This document shows, in pieces, positions 1 to 5,961 of a stretch of DNA of 7,459 nucleotides. Under the pieces are notes generated by a model, which searched no databases, was not told where the DNA came from, and saw nothing but the letters and a program-made list of their open reading frames with translations. The translations under genes were made by a program, and so were the position numbers. Position 1 is the first letter of the stretch. The number at the start of each line of letters is the position of its first letter. The DNA is from Chloroflexota bacterium (GTDB lineage Bacteria > Chloroflexota > Dehalococcoidia > DSTF01 > JACRBR01). The stretch spans positions 1 to 7,459 of the forward strand of contig JAKAMA010000111.1 in the NCBI GenBank assembly GCA_021813085.1, in the 5' to 3' direction.

Positions 1-449
1 TTCCGATCTTCGGTCCAACCCGCGGCCCGGAGCCCCTCGACCATCGCGTCGGTGACCGCCGCCGGCCGGCGCCCGACGATGCGCGCGAAGTCTACGGCGG
101 CGTTCTCCTTGTCCGAGAGCCGCGGCGAAGGCTTCCCCTCGATCACCTCCACACACTCCTCCCTGCTCCAGTGCTTGCCGAGCAGGGCGATCATGTGGGC
201 GGCCGTACAATACTCGCACTCGACCTCATAGGCCGTAACGGCAAAGAACACGCGCTTGAGCTCTTCGCGGATGCTGCCCTCCTGGGCCGTGGCCAGGCTC
301 AGGGTCCAGAGGGCGTCCGTGGTTTCCGGCAGGTACGCCAGCCCCTGCTGGAGACCGGGGATCATCCGGTAGTAGCTCTTGACCCGCTCGAACACCTCCT
401 TCGTCCTGCCTGTGGCCTGATCGGGTTCCAACAACGCTACGCGAGCCAT
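1..449 (-). CDS. AhpD-like carboxymuconolactone decarboxylase family protein, 3' end beyond left edge
   Basis: About 149 residues are visible; the reading frame runs off the left edge without a stop. The start is the ATG at 449-447, preceded by an AGGGAGG ribosome binding site with a 7-base spacer. The protein is mostly helical. Around residues 75-86 it carries the alkylhydroperoxidase D motif E-x-E-C-x-x-C-x-x-x-H: Cys78, Cys81 and His85, the redox dithiol and proton-relay positions of AhpD. Family knowledge: AhpD-like proteins reduce peroxides or recycle thiols through this CxxC pair, while true carboxymuconolactone decarboxylases lack it, so a peroxidase or thiol-disulfide role is the better guess. 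It is the last visible gene of a minus-strand operon, starting 4 bases after the sulfurtransferase stop. The substrate cannot be inferred. Family assignment is firm; exact function is open. Confidence 0.85.
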   Translation of the reverse strand, partial: MARVALLEPDQATGRTKEVFERVKSYYRMIPGLQQGLAYLPETTDALWTLSLATAQEGSIREELKRVFFAVTAYEVECEYCTAAHMIALLGKHWSREECVEVIEGKPSPRLSDKENAAVDFARIVGRRPAAVTDAMVEGLRAAGWTEDR

Positions 450-453
450 CGAC

Positions 454-1383
454 TTACCTCCCTGGCTGATGCGAATCCAGCGTCTTCTCGCCCGGACCCA
501 CCTCGACGGGCAAGTCCGGGTTTGCTCCCCATTCCATCCACGAACCGTCGTAGAGGCAGACCTTCTCGTGGCCCATGACGTACAGGACGAACAGATCGTA
601 GGCGCCATAGACGCCGCCCCCGCAGTAGGTGATCACCATCTGGTTGGGCTTGAGGCCCGCCCTTTGCCAGAGCCGCGCCAGCTCATCGGCCGGTAGCAGG
701 GTCTGGGTGGCCTGGTCAACGTTGGCAGTCGCCGGCACGTTCAGGGCCGTAGGGATGTGGCCCGCCCTGTGGGTTCGGTAGAGGCGCGCCTTGCCGCTGT
801 AGAACGGTTCAGGCAACGCATCGACGATGCAGACATCCCCGCGTCCCATGGCCTGGACCACCTCATTGCAGGTAGCCCGGAGAGCGGGCCGCGGCCGCGC
901 CCGGAAGGTCGCCGGAGGCGGGGTCAGGGTGCGCGTCTCCAGGGGGCGCCCCTCCCGGGTCCATTTGGTCAGGCCGCCGTCCAGGATCTTCGCGGCGTCG
1001 TGCCCGTAGTACCGCAGGGCCCACCAGAGCCGGGCGGCCCAGATCCCGCCGCTGTCGTCGTACACGACGACCGTGCTGCCGCTGCCGACCCCCAGCCGCC
1101 CCATCAGCGCCTCGAATCGGCCGGGCGACAGGATGGCAAGCGGGTCCTCCGGATCCGCGAGGTCGGACATGACATCCACGAATGCCGCTCCCGGGATGTG
1201 GCCCTGGTGATAGGCGTTGCGCCCTGACACGCCCCGGAACGATCCGCCAGAGTCCGCCGCGACGGAATAGCGCATGTCCACAACGCGAACCGACGGCTCA
1301 TCAAGGTGCGCGGCCAGCCACGCTGCTGTGGCGAGCGCTTCCGGGTGCCCGTACTCCGCCACGGCCGGCGCCTCCTCGTTCAT
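454..1383 (-). CDS. Two-domain sulfurtransferase (rhodanese / 3-mercaptopyruvate sulfurtransferase type)
   Basis: The 309-residue protein matches the usual length of tandem rhodanese proteins (about 280-310). The N-terminal inactive domain (about 15-150) shows VVDMR, GHIPGA (61-66) and DGGLTKW (135-141). The C-terminal catalytic domain (about 165-295) shows GHIPTA (209-214), the catalytic Cys254 in a CGGGVYG loop, and DGSWMEWG near 279-286. These enzymes move a sulfane sulfur from thiosulfate or 3-mercaptopyruvate to a thiophilic acceptor through a Cys persulfide. The CGxGV start of the loop is closer to mercaptopyruvate sulfurtransferases (CG[ST]GVT) than to the CRxGx[TS] of thiosulfate rhodaneses. 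The substrate call is tentative because the loop's Thr is replaced by Tyr. No signal peptide is seen, so it is probably cytoplasmic. The ATG at 1383 overlaps the TetR stop by ATGA and has no strong ribosome binding site of its own, suggesting translational coupling. The frame stays open upstream to 1722, but that stretch is antisense-like and overlaps TetR. Confidence 0.93.
   Translation of the reverse strand: MNEEAPAVAEYGHPEALATAAWLAAHLDEPSVRVVDMRYSVAADSGGSFRGVSGRNAYHQGHIPGAAFVDVMSDLADPEDPLAILSPGRFEALMGRLGVGSGSTVVVYDDSGGIWAARLWWALRYYGHDAAKILDGGLTKWTREGRPLETRTLTPPPATFRARPRPALRATCNEVVQAMGRGDVCIVDALPEPFYSGKARLYRTHRAGHIPTALNVPATANVDQATQTLLPADELARLWQRAGLKPNQMVITYCGGGVYGAYDLFVLYVMGHEKVCLYDGSWMEWGANPDLPVEVGPGEKTLDSHQPGR
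457..463 (-). promoter_or_regulatory. Ribosome binding site of the AhpD-like gene
   Basis: On the minus strand AGGGAGG lies 7 bases before the ATG at 449. It sits inside the last codons of the sulfurtransferase gene, directly before its TAA stop. Ribosomes finishing the upstream gene would therefore be placed for reinitiation. It fixes the start of the downstream gene. Confidence 0.75.
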
Positions 1384-2024
1384 TCGGATCTCGCCACGCT
1401 GGCCCCCTGACGCCCTGCGGTCAGATATCCGGTGACCATATCGGCCATGGGGCCCAGGAACTCCTCGGGGTCCACCTTGTCCGGCTGCGTCTGCCACTGC
1501 AGGACGAGGCCATCGTTCAGGGCCAACAAGAGACGGGCGGCGCGATGCACGTCGACGTCCGAGCGGACGAGGCCCGCGTGCTGGGCGCCGGAGAGGAACC
1601 GGGCGAGGGCGGTGGAGCAGTGGTCGAACATTTCGGCGACCGCCTCGCGCCCCCACTCGTTGCGGCCGGCCAGCGCCCAGAACTCCATGACCAGAGGTGA
1701 CCAGACGGGGTCTGTCCGGCACGTTGCCCAGGAGGCCTCGATGATGCGGAGCATGCTCTCCCGGAGTGACAACCCGGGATCGAGGCGGGCGGCGGTCTCG
1801 CCGGCCCGGTGGCGTACGTGCTCAACGAGGATGGTCCGGAAGAGCTCTTGCTTACTGGCGAAGTGGCTATAGAGCGCGCCCTTCGCGATGCCGCACTCCG
1901 CCGTGATCTCCTCCACAGTGGCCGCCTCGTAGCCGCGGCGGGCGAACACGCGGTAGGCCGCCTCCAGGATGCGGCCGCGCGTTTCCTCCTTGCGTTGCTG
2001 GGGCAGCGTCAGCCCTCGGGCCAT
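1380..2024 (-). CDS. TetR/AcrR-family transcriptional regulator
   Basis: This is a 214-residue regulator of typical TetR length. The N-terminal DNA-binding domain (about 12-62) has the family signature: RILEAAYRVFARRGYEAATV, then the helix-turn-helix ITAECGIAKGALYSHF, then SKQELF. The C-terminal part (about 75-205) is the helical ligand-binding and dimerisation domain, which is not conserved enough to name a ligand. I chose the ATG at 2024 because GGAGG stands 4 bases upstream and it gives the usual short tail before helix 1. An in-frame ATG at 2048 would add 8 residues (MARDAGGD) and has only a weak AGGG before it. It is the first gene of the minus-strand operon with the sulfurtransferase and AhpD-like genes. 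A promoter and palindrome just upstream point to autorepression that also covers the two enzymes. Its inducer may be an electrophile or thiol-reactive compound; this is inferred from neighbours only. Confidence 0.93.
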   Translation of the reverse strand: MARGLTLPQQRKEETRGRILEAAYRVFARRGYEAATVEEITAECGIAKGALYSHFASKQELFRTILVEHVRHRAGETAARLDPGLSLRESMLRIIEASWATCRTDPVWSPLVMEFWALAGRNEWGREAVAEMFDHCSTALARFLSGAQHAGLVRSDVDVHRAARLLLALNDGLVLQWQTQPDKVDPEEFLGPMADMVTGYLTAGRQGASVARSE

Positions 2025-2077
2025 GTCGCCTCCGGCGTCCCGAGCCATGCCGCCCTACAGGTGACTGAACAGACGGT

Positions 2078-2093
2078 CATTGACTGGTCACTG
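2078..2093. promoter_or_regulatory. Putative TetR operator (imperfect 16-bp palindrome)
   Basis: The plus strand reads CATTGACTGGTCACTG, an inverted repeat of the form CA-n-TGAC-nn-GTCA-n-TG with all six outer and inner arm pairs matched except the third position. It begins immediately next to the -10 hexamer and covers the predicted start of transcription, the usual place for a TetR-family repressor site. A further TGACTG copy lies at 2062-2067, about 20 bases away, and could be a second half-site. Confidence 0.6.
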
Positions 2094-2122
2094 ATTCTAG
2101 GCGGGCTCGCGCGCCGCGTCAA
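2094..2122 (-). promoter_or_regulatory. Sigma-70-type promoter of the TetR operon
   Basis: Read on the minus strand: TTGACG (2122-2117, five of six matches to the -35 consensus), a 17-base spacer, and TAGAAT (2099-2094, five of six matches to the -10). The predicted transcription start is near 2087, about 60 bases before the ATG at 2024. The match is strong for such a GC-rich region and it faces the correct gene. Not experimentally known. Confidence 0.7.
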
Positions 2123-2228
2123 CCGGCTCGACCCCTGCCGCGCCCGGCAACGGTGACCGGCTCCGGGAGTGCCGACTCGACGGCGCGCGGGCGGCCGAGA
2201 AGCCCGGCGCCTGGCGCGGGGCGCCCGC

Positions 2229-2247
2229 TATACTGCCCGCCAAGGAG
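2229..2247 (+). promoter_or_regulatory. Possible -10 element and ribosome binding site of the small membrane protein gene
   Basis: TATACT at 2229-2234 resembles a -10 box, but no recognisable -35 hexamer sits 16-18 bases upstream, so the promoter call is weak. AAGGAG at 2242-2247 is a clear ribosome binding site, 7 bases before the GTG at 2255. If the -10 is real, the leader would be only about 14 bases. The rest of the 2100-2254 stretch holds nothing else I can identify. Confidence 0.4.
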
Positions 2248-2254
2248 CGCAGGC

Positions 2255-2725
2255 GTGGCCAATCATCCGACCTTCCTGCTGCACGTGGCGCAGGCAGCCA
2301 CAGGCGTGACGGCCGTGGACCCCGCGATCGTCGCGCTCGCCGTGCTCGTGCTGGCGACGGTCGCGCTCTACCTGTGGCTCCCGCGTCCGATGTCGCTCCA
2401 GCGCCTCGCCCGTGCGCCGGCGATGCGCGCATCGCTCGGACTGCTCGTCTTCTTCGCGGTCCTGCCGTCGGTCGTGCCGTACGACCACCTGCTGCCCGGA
2501 CTGCACCAGGATGAAACGGCGGCCGCGGAGGCCGTCCACGCCTCGCACTGCCACATCTCGCCGGGCACCTGCGCCGATGCGCCCCTCGCCGCCGGGCCCG
2601 GGCAGCTCCTGTTCACCGAGCCGCTCATCATCGCGCCGGCGATGCTGGCGATCCTCCTCACGTTCGTCGTGCCCGCCCTGACGGGCATCACGACCCGGCC
2701 CGAGACGCGGCCACCCCTGGGCTGA
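2255..2725 (+). CDS. Small three-helix membrane protein with His/Cys-rich outer loop, possible metal binder
   Basis: I do not recognise a named family. The GTG at 2255 is chosen for its AAGGAG site with 7-base spacing; an upstream ATG at 2153 lacks one and would precede the possible promoter. The product has 156 residues. Hydrophobic segments lie at about 24-42, 59-75 and 118-142. The Arg-rich loop 44-58 (RPMSLQRLARAPAMR) should be cytoplasmic by the positive-inside rule. This puts the 76-116 loop outside, with His78, His84, His95, His98, Cys99, His100 and Cys106, including a compact HxxHCHxxxxxC cluster. Such a cluster could bind copper or another soft metal; this is inference from residue content and from the copC-type genes that follow 109 bases downstream on the same strand. 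A role in copper delivery or oxidase assembly is possible but unproven. Confidence 0.75.
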   Translation: MANHPTFLLHVAQAATGVTAVDPAIVALAVLVLATVALYLWLPRPMSLQRLARAPAMRASLGLLVFFAVLPSVVPYDHLLPGLHQDETAAAEAVHASHCHISPGTCADAPLAAGPGQLLFTEPLIIAPAMLAILLTFVVPALTGITTRPETRPPLG

Positions 2726-2799
2726 CCCTGCAACTTGCGATAGGGATTCGAGGCGGCGCCACGCACGGCCAGGGCGCGATGCGGGCCGGATGTCGCGGC

Positions 2800-2825
2800 G
2801 TCGCCGGGGCTTGGCGACAGGAGGT
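2800..2825 (+). promoter_or_regulatory. Hairpin abutting the ribosome binding site of the CopC gene
   Basis: GTCGCC (2800-2805) and GGCGAC (2813-2818) form a perfect 6-bp stem with a 7-base loop. It directly touches the strong AGGAGGT ribosome binding site at 2819-2825. The site sets the start of the CopC gene, with the GTG at 2835 lying 10 bases beyond GGAGG. A regulatory role of the stem is speculative. The rest of the 2726-2834 gap shows no convincing promoter or copper-regulator box. Confidence 0.35.
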
Positions 2826-2834
2826 ACGCAGTTG

Positions 2835-3506
2835 GTGAGAGTACGCATGATGCTCGCGGCCGTTGCCGTCGGCATGACCGCCGTGATTGCGCTTGCGCCG
2901 AACGTCGCGCTGGCGCATGCCCGGCTCAAGAGCTCGACGCCCGCCGTGGGCGAGGTCCTGCAGACCTCGCCCGCGCAGGTCGTGATCACGTTCACGGAAG
3001 ATATCCAGAAGGTGGCCGGCACGTACGATATCCAGGTGCTGGACGGCGGCGGCCAGCCAGTGACCGCCGGGCCCGCTGTGCTCGACAACACGGACCGGGC
3101 GAAGCTGTCGGTCCCGCTGCTGCCGGACCTGCCGGCCGGGCGCTACGTGGTGAACTACAAGAACGTGTCGGACGCCGACGGCGACAAGTACCATGGCTCG
3201 TTCTCGTTCTACGTGAAGGTGCAACCGACGACTGTTGACCTGTCGGACGATGCGCAACTCGCGACGGTCAGCGCCGAGAACGCGTCGCCCGCGGCAGGGA
3301 CGACGCCTGAAGCCGCGGCGACGGCCTCGGCCTCGCCGGCAGCGCCCGCCGGGGCGACCGCGTCCGCCACCGGCACGGCGCCGCCGGCGACGAGCGCCGG
3401 CGGCAGTAGCAACACCGGCCGCAACATCGGGATCGGAGTCGCCGTCGCCGCCGTCGTCGTCGTGCTGGCGGCCGGAGGCTGGCTGGCGTTCGGACGGCGG
3501 CGGTGA
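2835..3506 (+). CDS. copC: CopC-domain copper-binding protein, C-terminally membrane anchored
   Basis: The 223-residue product starts at GTG 2835, served by AGGAGGT; a TTG at 2832 and an ATG at 2847 are alternatives. A signal peptide (1-27) ends in ALA, so the mature protein would begin with His28 (HARLKSSTPA). This is the classic CopC N-terminus, whose first His binds Cu(II). The cupredoxin-like CopC domain spans about 28-130 and includes the AGRYVVNYKNVSDADGD and GSFSFYV strands. An Ala/Thr/Ser/Pro-rich linker (146-192), one transmembrane helix (198-219) and a GRRR end follow, which would tether the domain to the outer face of the membrane. Classic periplasmic CopC is about 100 mature residues and soluble. 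The usual DGH copper-site motif reads DGD here (115-117), with a His three positions later (His120). It is followed after 46 bases by the CopC-CopD fusion, almost certainly one transcript. Confidence 0.9.
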   Translation: MRVRMMLAAVAVGMTAVIALAPNVALAHARLKSSTPAVGEVLQTSPAQVVITFTEDIQKVAGTYDIQVLDGGGQPVTAGPAVLDNTDRAKLSVPLLPDLPAGRYVVNYKNVSDADGDKYHGSFSFYVKVQPTTVDLSDDAQLATVSAENASPAAGTTPEAAATASASPAAPAGATASATGTAPPATSAGGSSNTGRNIGIGVAVAAVVVVLAAGGWLAFGRRR

Positions 3507-3552
3507 GGCCGCTGGCCGCGGCTGTGCCAGAGGTGGTGTGCGGGGTGAAGCT

Positions 3553-5937
3553 GTGATCAGAAGCAGGCAGCGGTTCTTGACGCTCTTGGGGGTGATCGCC
3601 GTCGTGGTGGCGGCGATCACCTCCCCCTATCTCGCGGGCGTGGCGCAGGCGCACGCCTCACTTGTCAGCGCAACGCCGACGAACAACGACAAGCTGACGC
3701 GGCCGCCCGCCCGCATCATCCTGCGGTTCAGCGAGTCGATCGAGCGGCGTCTCACGCAGATCCAGGTGCTCGACCAGAACCAGAAGCGCGTCGACACCAA
3801 CGACATGGCGTTCGACAACAGCGACCCGACGTTCGCGTCGGTCGGCGTGAAGACCCTTGCGCCGGGACTGTACTTCGTCAGGTGGAGCAACGTATCAGCC
3901 GTCGATGGTCACGAGCTGAGCGGCCAATACCCGTTCGTCGTATTGAACCCGGACGGCTCGTTCCCGGCCGGCATCACCGCGAATGCGCTCACGGGCGCGA
4001 GGACGAGCGGCGGCCAGCTCCTGCCGGCGGACCTCGACTCGGCGCTCAAGTGGCTCTCGCTGCTGTCGCTCGCGACGGTCGCCGGCGCGGCGTTCTTCCT
4101 CTTCGCCGTCATGCGGCCCGCAGCCTCCTTCCTCGAGGACGAGGACTACCTCCGCGTGACGGACACCGCCGAACGCTGGGCGATCTCGCTGTCGCACGTG
4201 CTCCTGCCCGTCGCGTTCATCGCGTCCGGGACCCTGCTGCTGCTGACGGTGCGGCGGTTCTCTGCCGATACGAGCCTCTGGTCGTACGTCACGACGGTGC
4301 GCGTCGGGCAGTTCACATTGGCGCGCCTGCTGTTGACCGCACTGGCCCTGGGAGGCAGTGACCTGCTCTTCCTCGGGAACTCTCGCGTGAAGCGCCACAT
4401 CGGACTGGGGCTCACGATCGCCGCCACGGTCGGCGCGCTGTTCACGTACTCGATGGTGAGCCACGCGGCCGCGGACAACGGCAAGTTCTGGGCCGTGACC
4501 TCGGACTTCCTGCACCTCCTCGCCTCGGCCGCGTGGCTCGGCGCCCTGGTCATGATCCTGATGTTCCTGCGCTGGCGCCGGCAGGCGATCGACGAAGGGG
4601 CGCGCTGGCTCTACATCGCCAACGTGTTCGACCGCTTCTCGGTGCTGGCCGCGCTGAGCGTGGCCACGATCCTCGCGACGGGGACCTTCAACGGCCTCGC
4701 CGCCGTGCCGACGGCGAGCGCCATGATCGATACCGCGTACGGCCGGGTGCTGCTCGCCAAGATCGCGCTGCTCCTGCCGCTGCTGGCGGTCGCAGGCTTC
4801 AACGCCTTCATCCTGAAGCCGCGCCTCGTCGCGGCCATCGATACGCTGTACCAGCAGGGGGGCACGGCCTCCGAGCAGACGCGGGCGCGGTGGACGCCCC
4901 AACTGCGGCGGCTGCGCGCGCTGCTCGTGCCGACGGTCGCGATCGAGATCGCGCTCGTGCTCGCCATCTTCGCCGCGGTCGGTGTCCTCACGCAGACGGC
5001 GACGGCCGCCGGCCAGATCGCTTCGGAGCAGGCGGCGAAGGCGGCGCCGACGAAGTTCGACCAGAAGGCGACGAAGGGCGGGCTGAACTTCGAGCTGCGC
5101 GTGTCTCCCAACCTGGCCGACACCGTCAATGAGTACACGCTCGACATCCGGAACCCGGACGGCAGCCCGACCACAACCGTGACGCTGGCGCGGCTCCGCT
5201 TCAGTTATCCGGACGCGCCGAATGCCGTCGCGCCGTCGGAGATCCTGCTGACGCGCTTCAACCCCGGCGAGTACAAGGGCGCCGGCGTCTACTTCACGAC
5301 GCAGGGCAACTGGCGCATCGATGTGACGATCCGCCGCAGCGTGGGCGACGACGTCACGGAAGCGTTCTTGCTGCCGGTCGCGAAGGCGCCGGCGAGCACG
5401 CAGCGGGGCGGCAGTTCCTTCGAGCTGCCGTTCACCGTGTTCAACTGGAACCAGGTGCTGGGCGCAGTCCTCGCCCTCGCCGGCGGGCTGGTCCTGGTCT
5501 ACCGGCGCCAGATCCACGTGCTGAACGCCGGCTACCGTACGACGGTCACGGGCGCGACCGCGGTCCTGCTCGCCGGCGCCGTGCTGGCGTTCGGCGTGGG
5601 GACCCACAGCACAGCCGCGGACCCGACCGCGGGGAACCCGGTGAAGCCGACGCAGGACTCGATCGCGCGCGGGAAGCTCTTGTTCCAGCAGAACTGCGTC
5701 CAGTGCCACGGCATCGATGGACGCGGCGACGGCCCGCAGGCGGCGCAGCTCAGCCCGGCGCCATCGGACTTCCGGCAGCACATGCCGCTGCACACGGACC
5801 CGCAGTTCTACGCCTTCATCCACGATGGCTACGCGGGCACGGCGATGCCGGCGTTCGGTTCGGCGTTCTCGCCGACCGACATCTGGAACCTGGTGAACTT
5901 TCTGCGCGACGCGTTCACCCAGCGGCCGTCGCAGTAG
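3553..5937 (+). CDS. CopC-CopD copper transport protein fused to YtkA-like and cytochrome c domains
   Basis: The 794-residue product starts at GTG 3553 (GGGGTGA just upstream); the frame is open further upstream but overlaps copC. Domains in order: signal peptide (1-33, AQA) leaving mature His34; CopC domain (34-132) with an intact DGH motif (Asp118, His120); CopD domain with eight predicted helices at about 165-186, 209-232, 253-275, 282-302, 315-339, 362-384, 397-420 and 458-480. Conserved CopD-type residues include His304 and DFLHLLASAAWLG (His321, Trp328). Next come an outer beta-rich YtkA/FixH-like domain (about 505-612), two helices (633-650, 664-684), and a class I cytochrome c domain (700-790) with CVQCH (715-719) and probable axial Met765 in AMPAFG. 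Predicted topology places both CopC and heme outside. CopD domains are known or proposed to import copper across the cytoplasmic membrane. The heme end suggests redox coupling, which is inference. The family calls are secure; the transported species is not shown. Confidence 0.93.
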   Translation: MIRSRQRFLTLLGVIAVVVAAITSPYLAGVAQAHASLVSATPTNNDKLTRPPARIILRFSESIERRLTQIQVLDQNQKRVDTNDMAFDNSDPTFASVGVKTLAPGLYFVRWSNVSAVDGHELSGQYPFVVLNPDGSFPAGITANALTGARTSGGQLLPADLDSALKWLSLLSLATVAGAAFFLFAVMRPAASFLEDEDYLRVTDTAERWAISLSHVLLPVAFIASGTLLLLTVRRFSADTSLWSYVTTVRVGQFTLARLLLTALALGGSDLLFLGNSRVKRHIGLGLTIAATVGALFTYSMVSHAAADNGKFWAVTSDFLHLLASAAWLGALVMILMFLRWRRQAIDEGARWLYIANVFDRFSVLAALSVATILATGTFNGLAAVPTASAMIDTAYGRVLLAKIALLLPLLAVAGFNAFILKPRLVAAIDTLYQQGGTASEQTRARWTPQLRRLRALLVPTVAIEIALVLAIFAAVGVLTQTATAAGQIASEQAAKAAPTKFDQKATKGGLNFELRVSPNLADTVNEYTLDIRNPDGSPTTTVTLARLRFSYPDAPNAVAPSEILLTRFNPGEYKGAGVYFTTQGNWRIDVTIRRSVGDDVTEAFLLPVAKAPASTQRGGSSFELPFTVFNWNQVLGAVLALAGGLVLVYRRQIHVLNAGYRTTVTGATAVLLAGAVLAFGVGTHSTAADPTAGNPVKPTQDSIARGKLLFQQNCVQCHGIDGRGDGPQAAQLSPAPSDFRQHMPLHTDPQFYAFIHDGYAGTAMPAFGSAFSPTDIWNLVNFLRDAFTQRPSQ

Positions 5938-5961
5938 GCGGCACATGGAAGGGACGAAGCG

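Noticed and set aside
1384..1722. N-terminal extension of the sulfurtransferase frame by 113 codons.
   Set aside because: It overlaps the TetR gene out of frame and is Arg/Gly/Pro-rich with no domain. The ATG at 1383 gives the family's normal length and a typical ATGA coupling.
2100..2254. Possibility that the window joins two unrelated genomes here, since gene themes differ on each side.
   Set aside because: The divergent intergenic region looks normal, with a promoter on one side and a good ribosome binding site on the other. Composition is GC-rich on both sides, and I see no duplicated or broken sequence at a junction.
2726..2834. Searched for a CsoR- or CueR-type copper operator before copC.
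   Set aside because: No G-tract palindrome or MerR-type spaced dyad was found; only a short stem next to the ribosome binding site.
3280..3470. Low-complexity GCC/GTC/GCG-rich stretch that could be taken for a DNA repeat.
   Set aside because: It encodes the Ala/Thr/Ser/Pro linker and Val/Ala-rich transmembrane helix of the anchored CopC. The triplet character follows from codon use, with no regular repeat unit.
3235..3552. Upstream extension of the CopC-CopD fusion frame by 106 codons.
   Set aside because: It lies out of frame within copC and encodes an Arg/Pro/Ala-rich stretch. The GTG at 3553 gives a normal signal peptide ending before His34.
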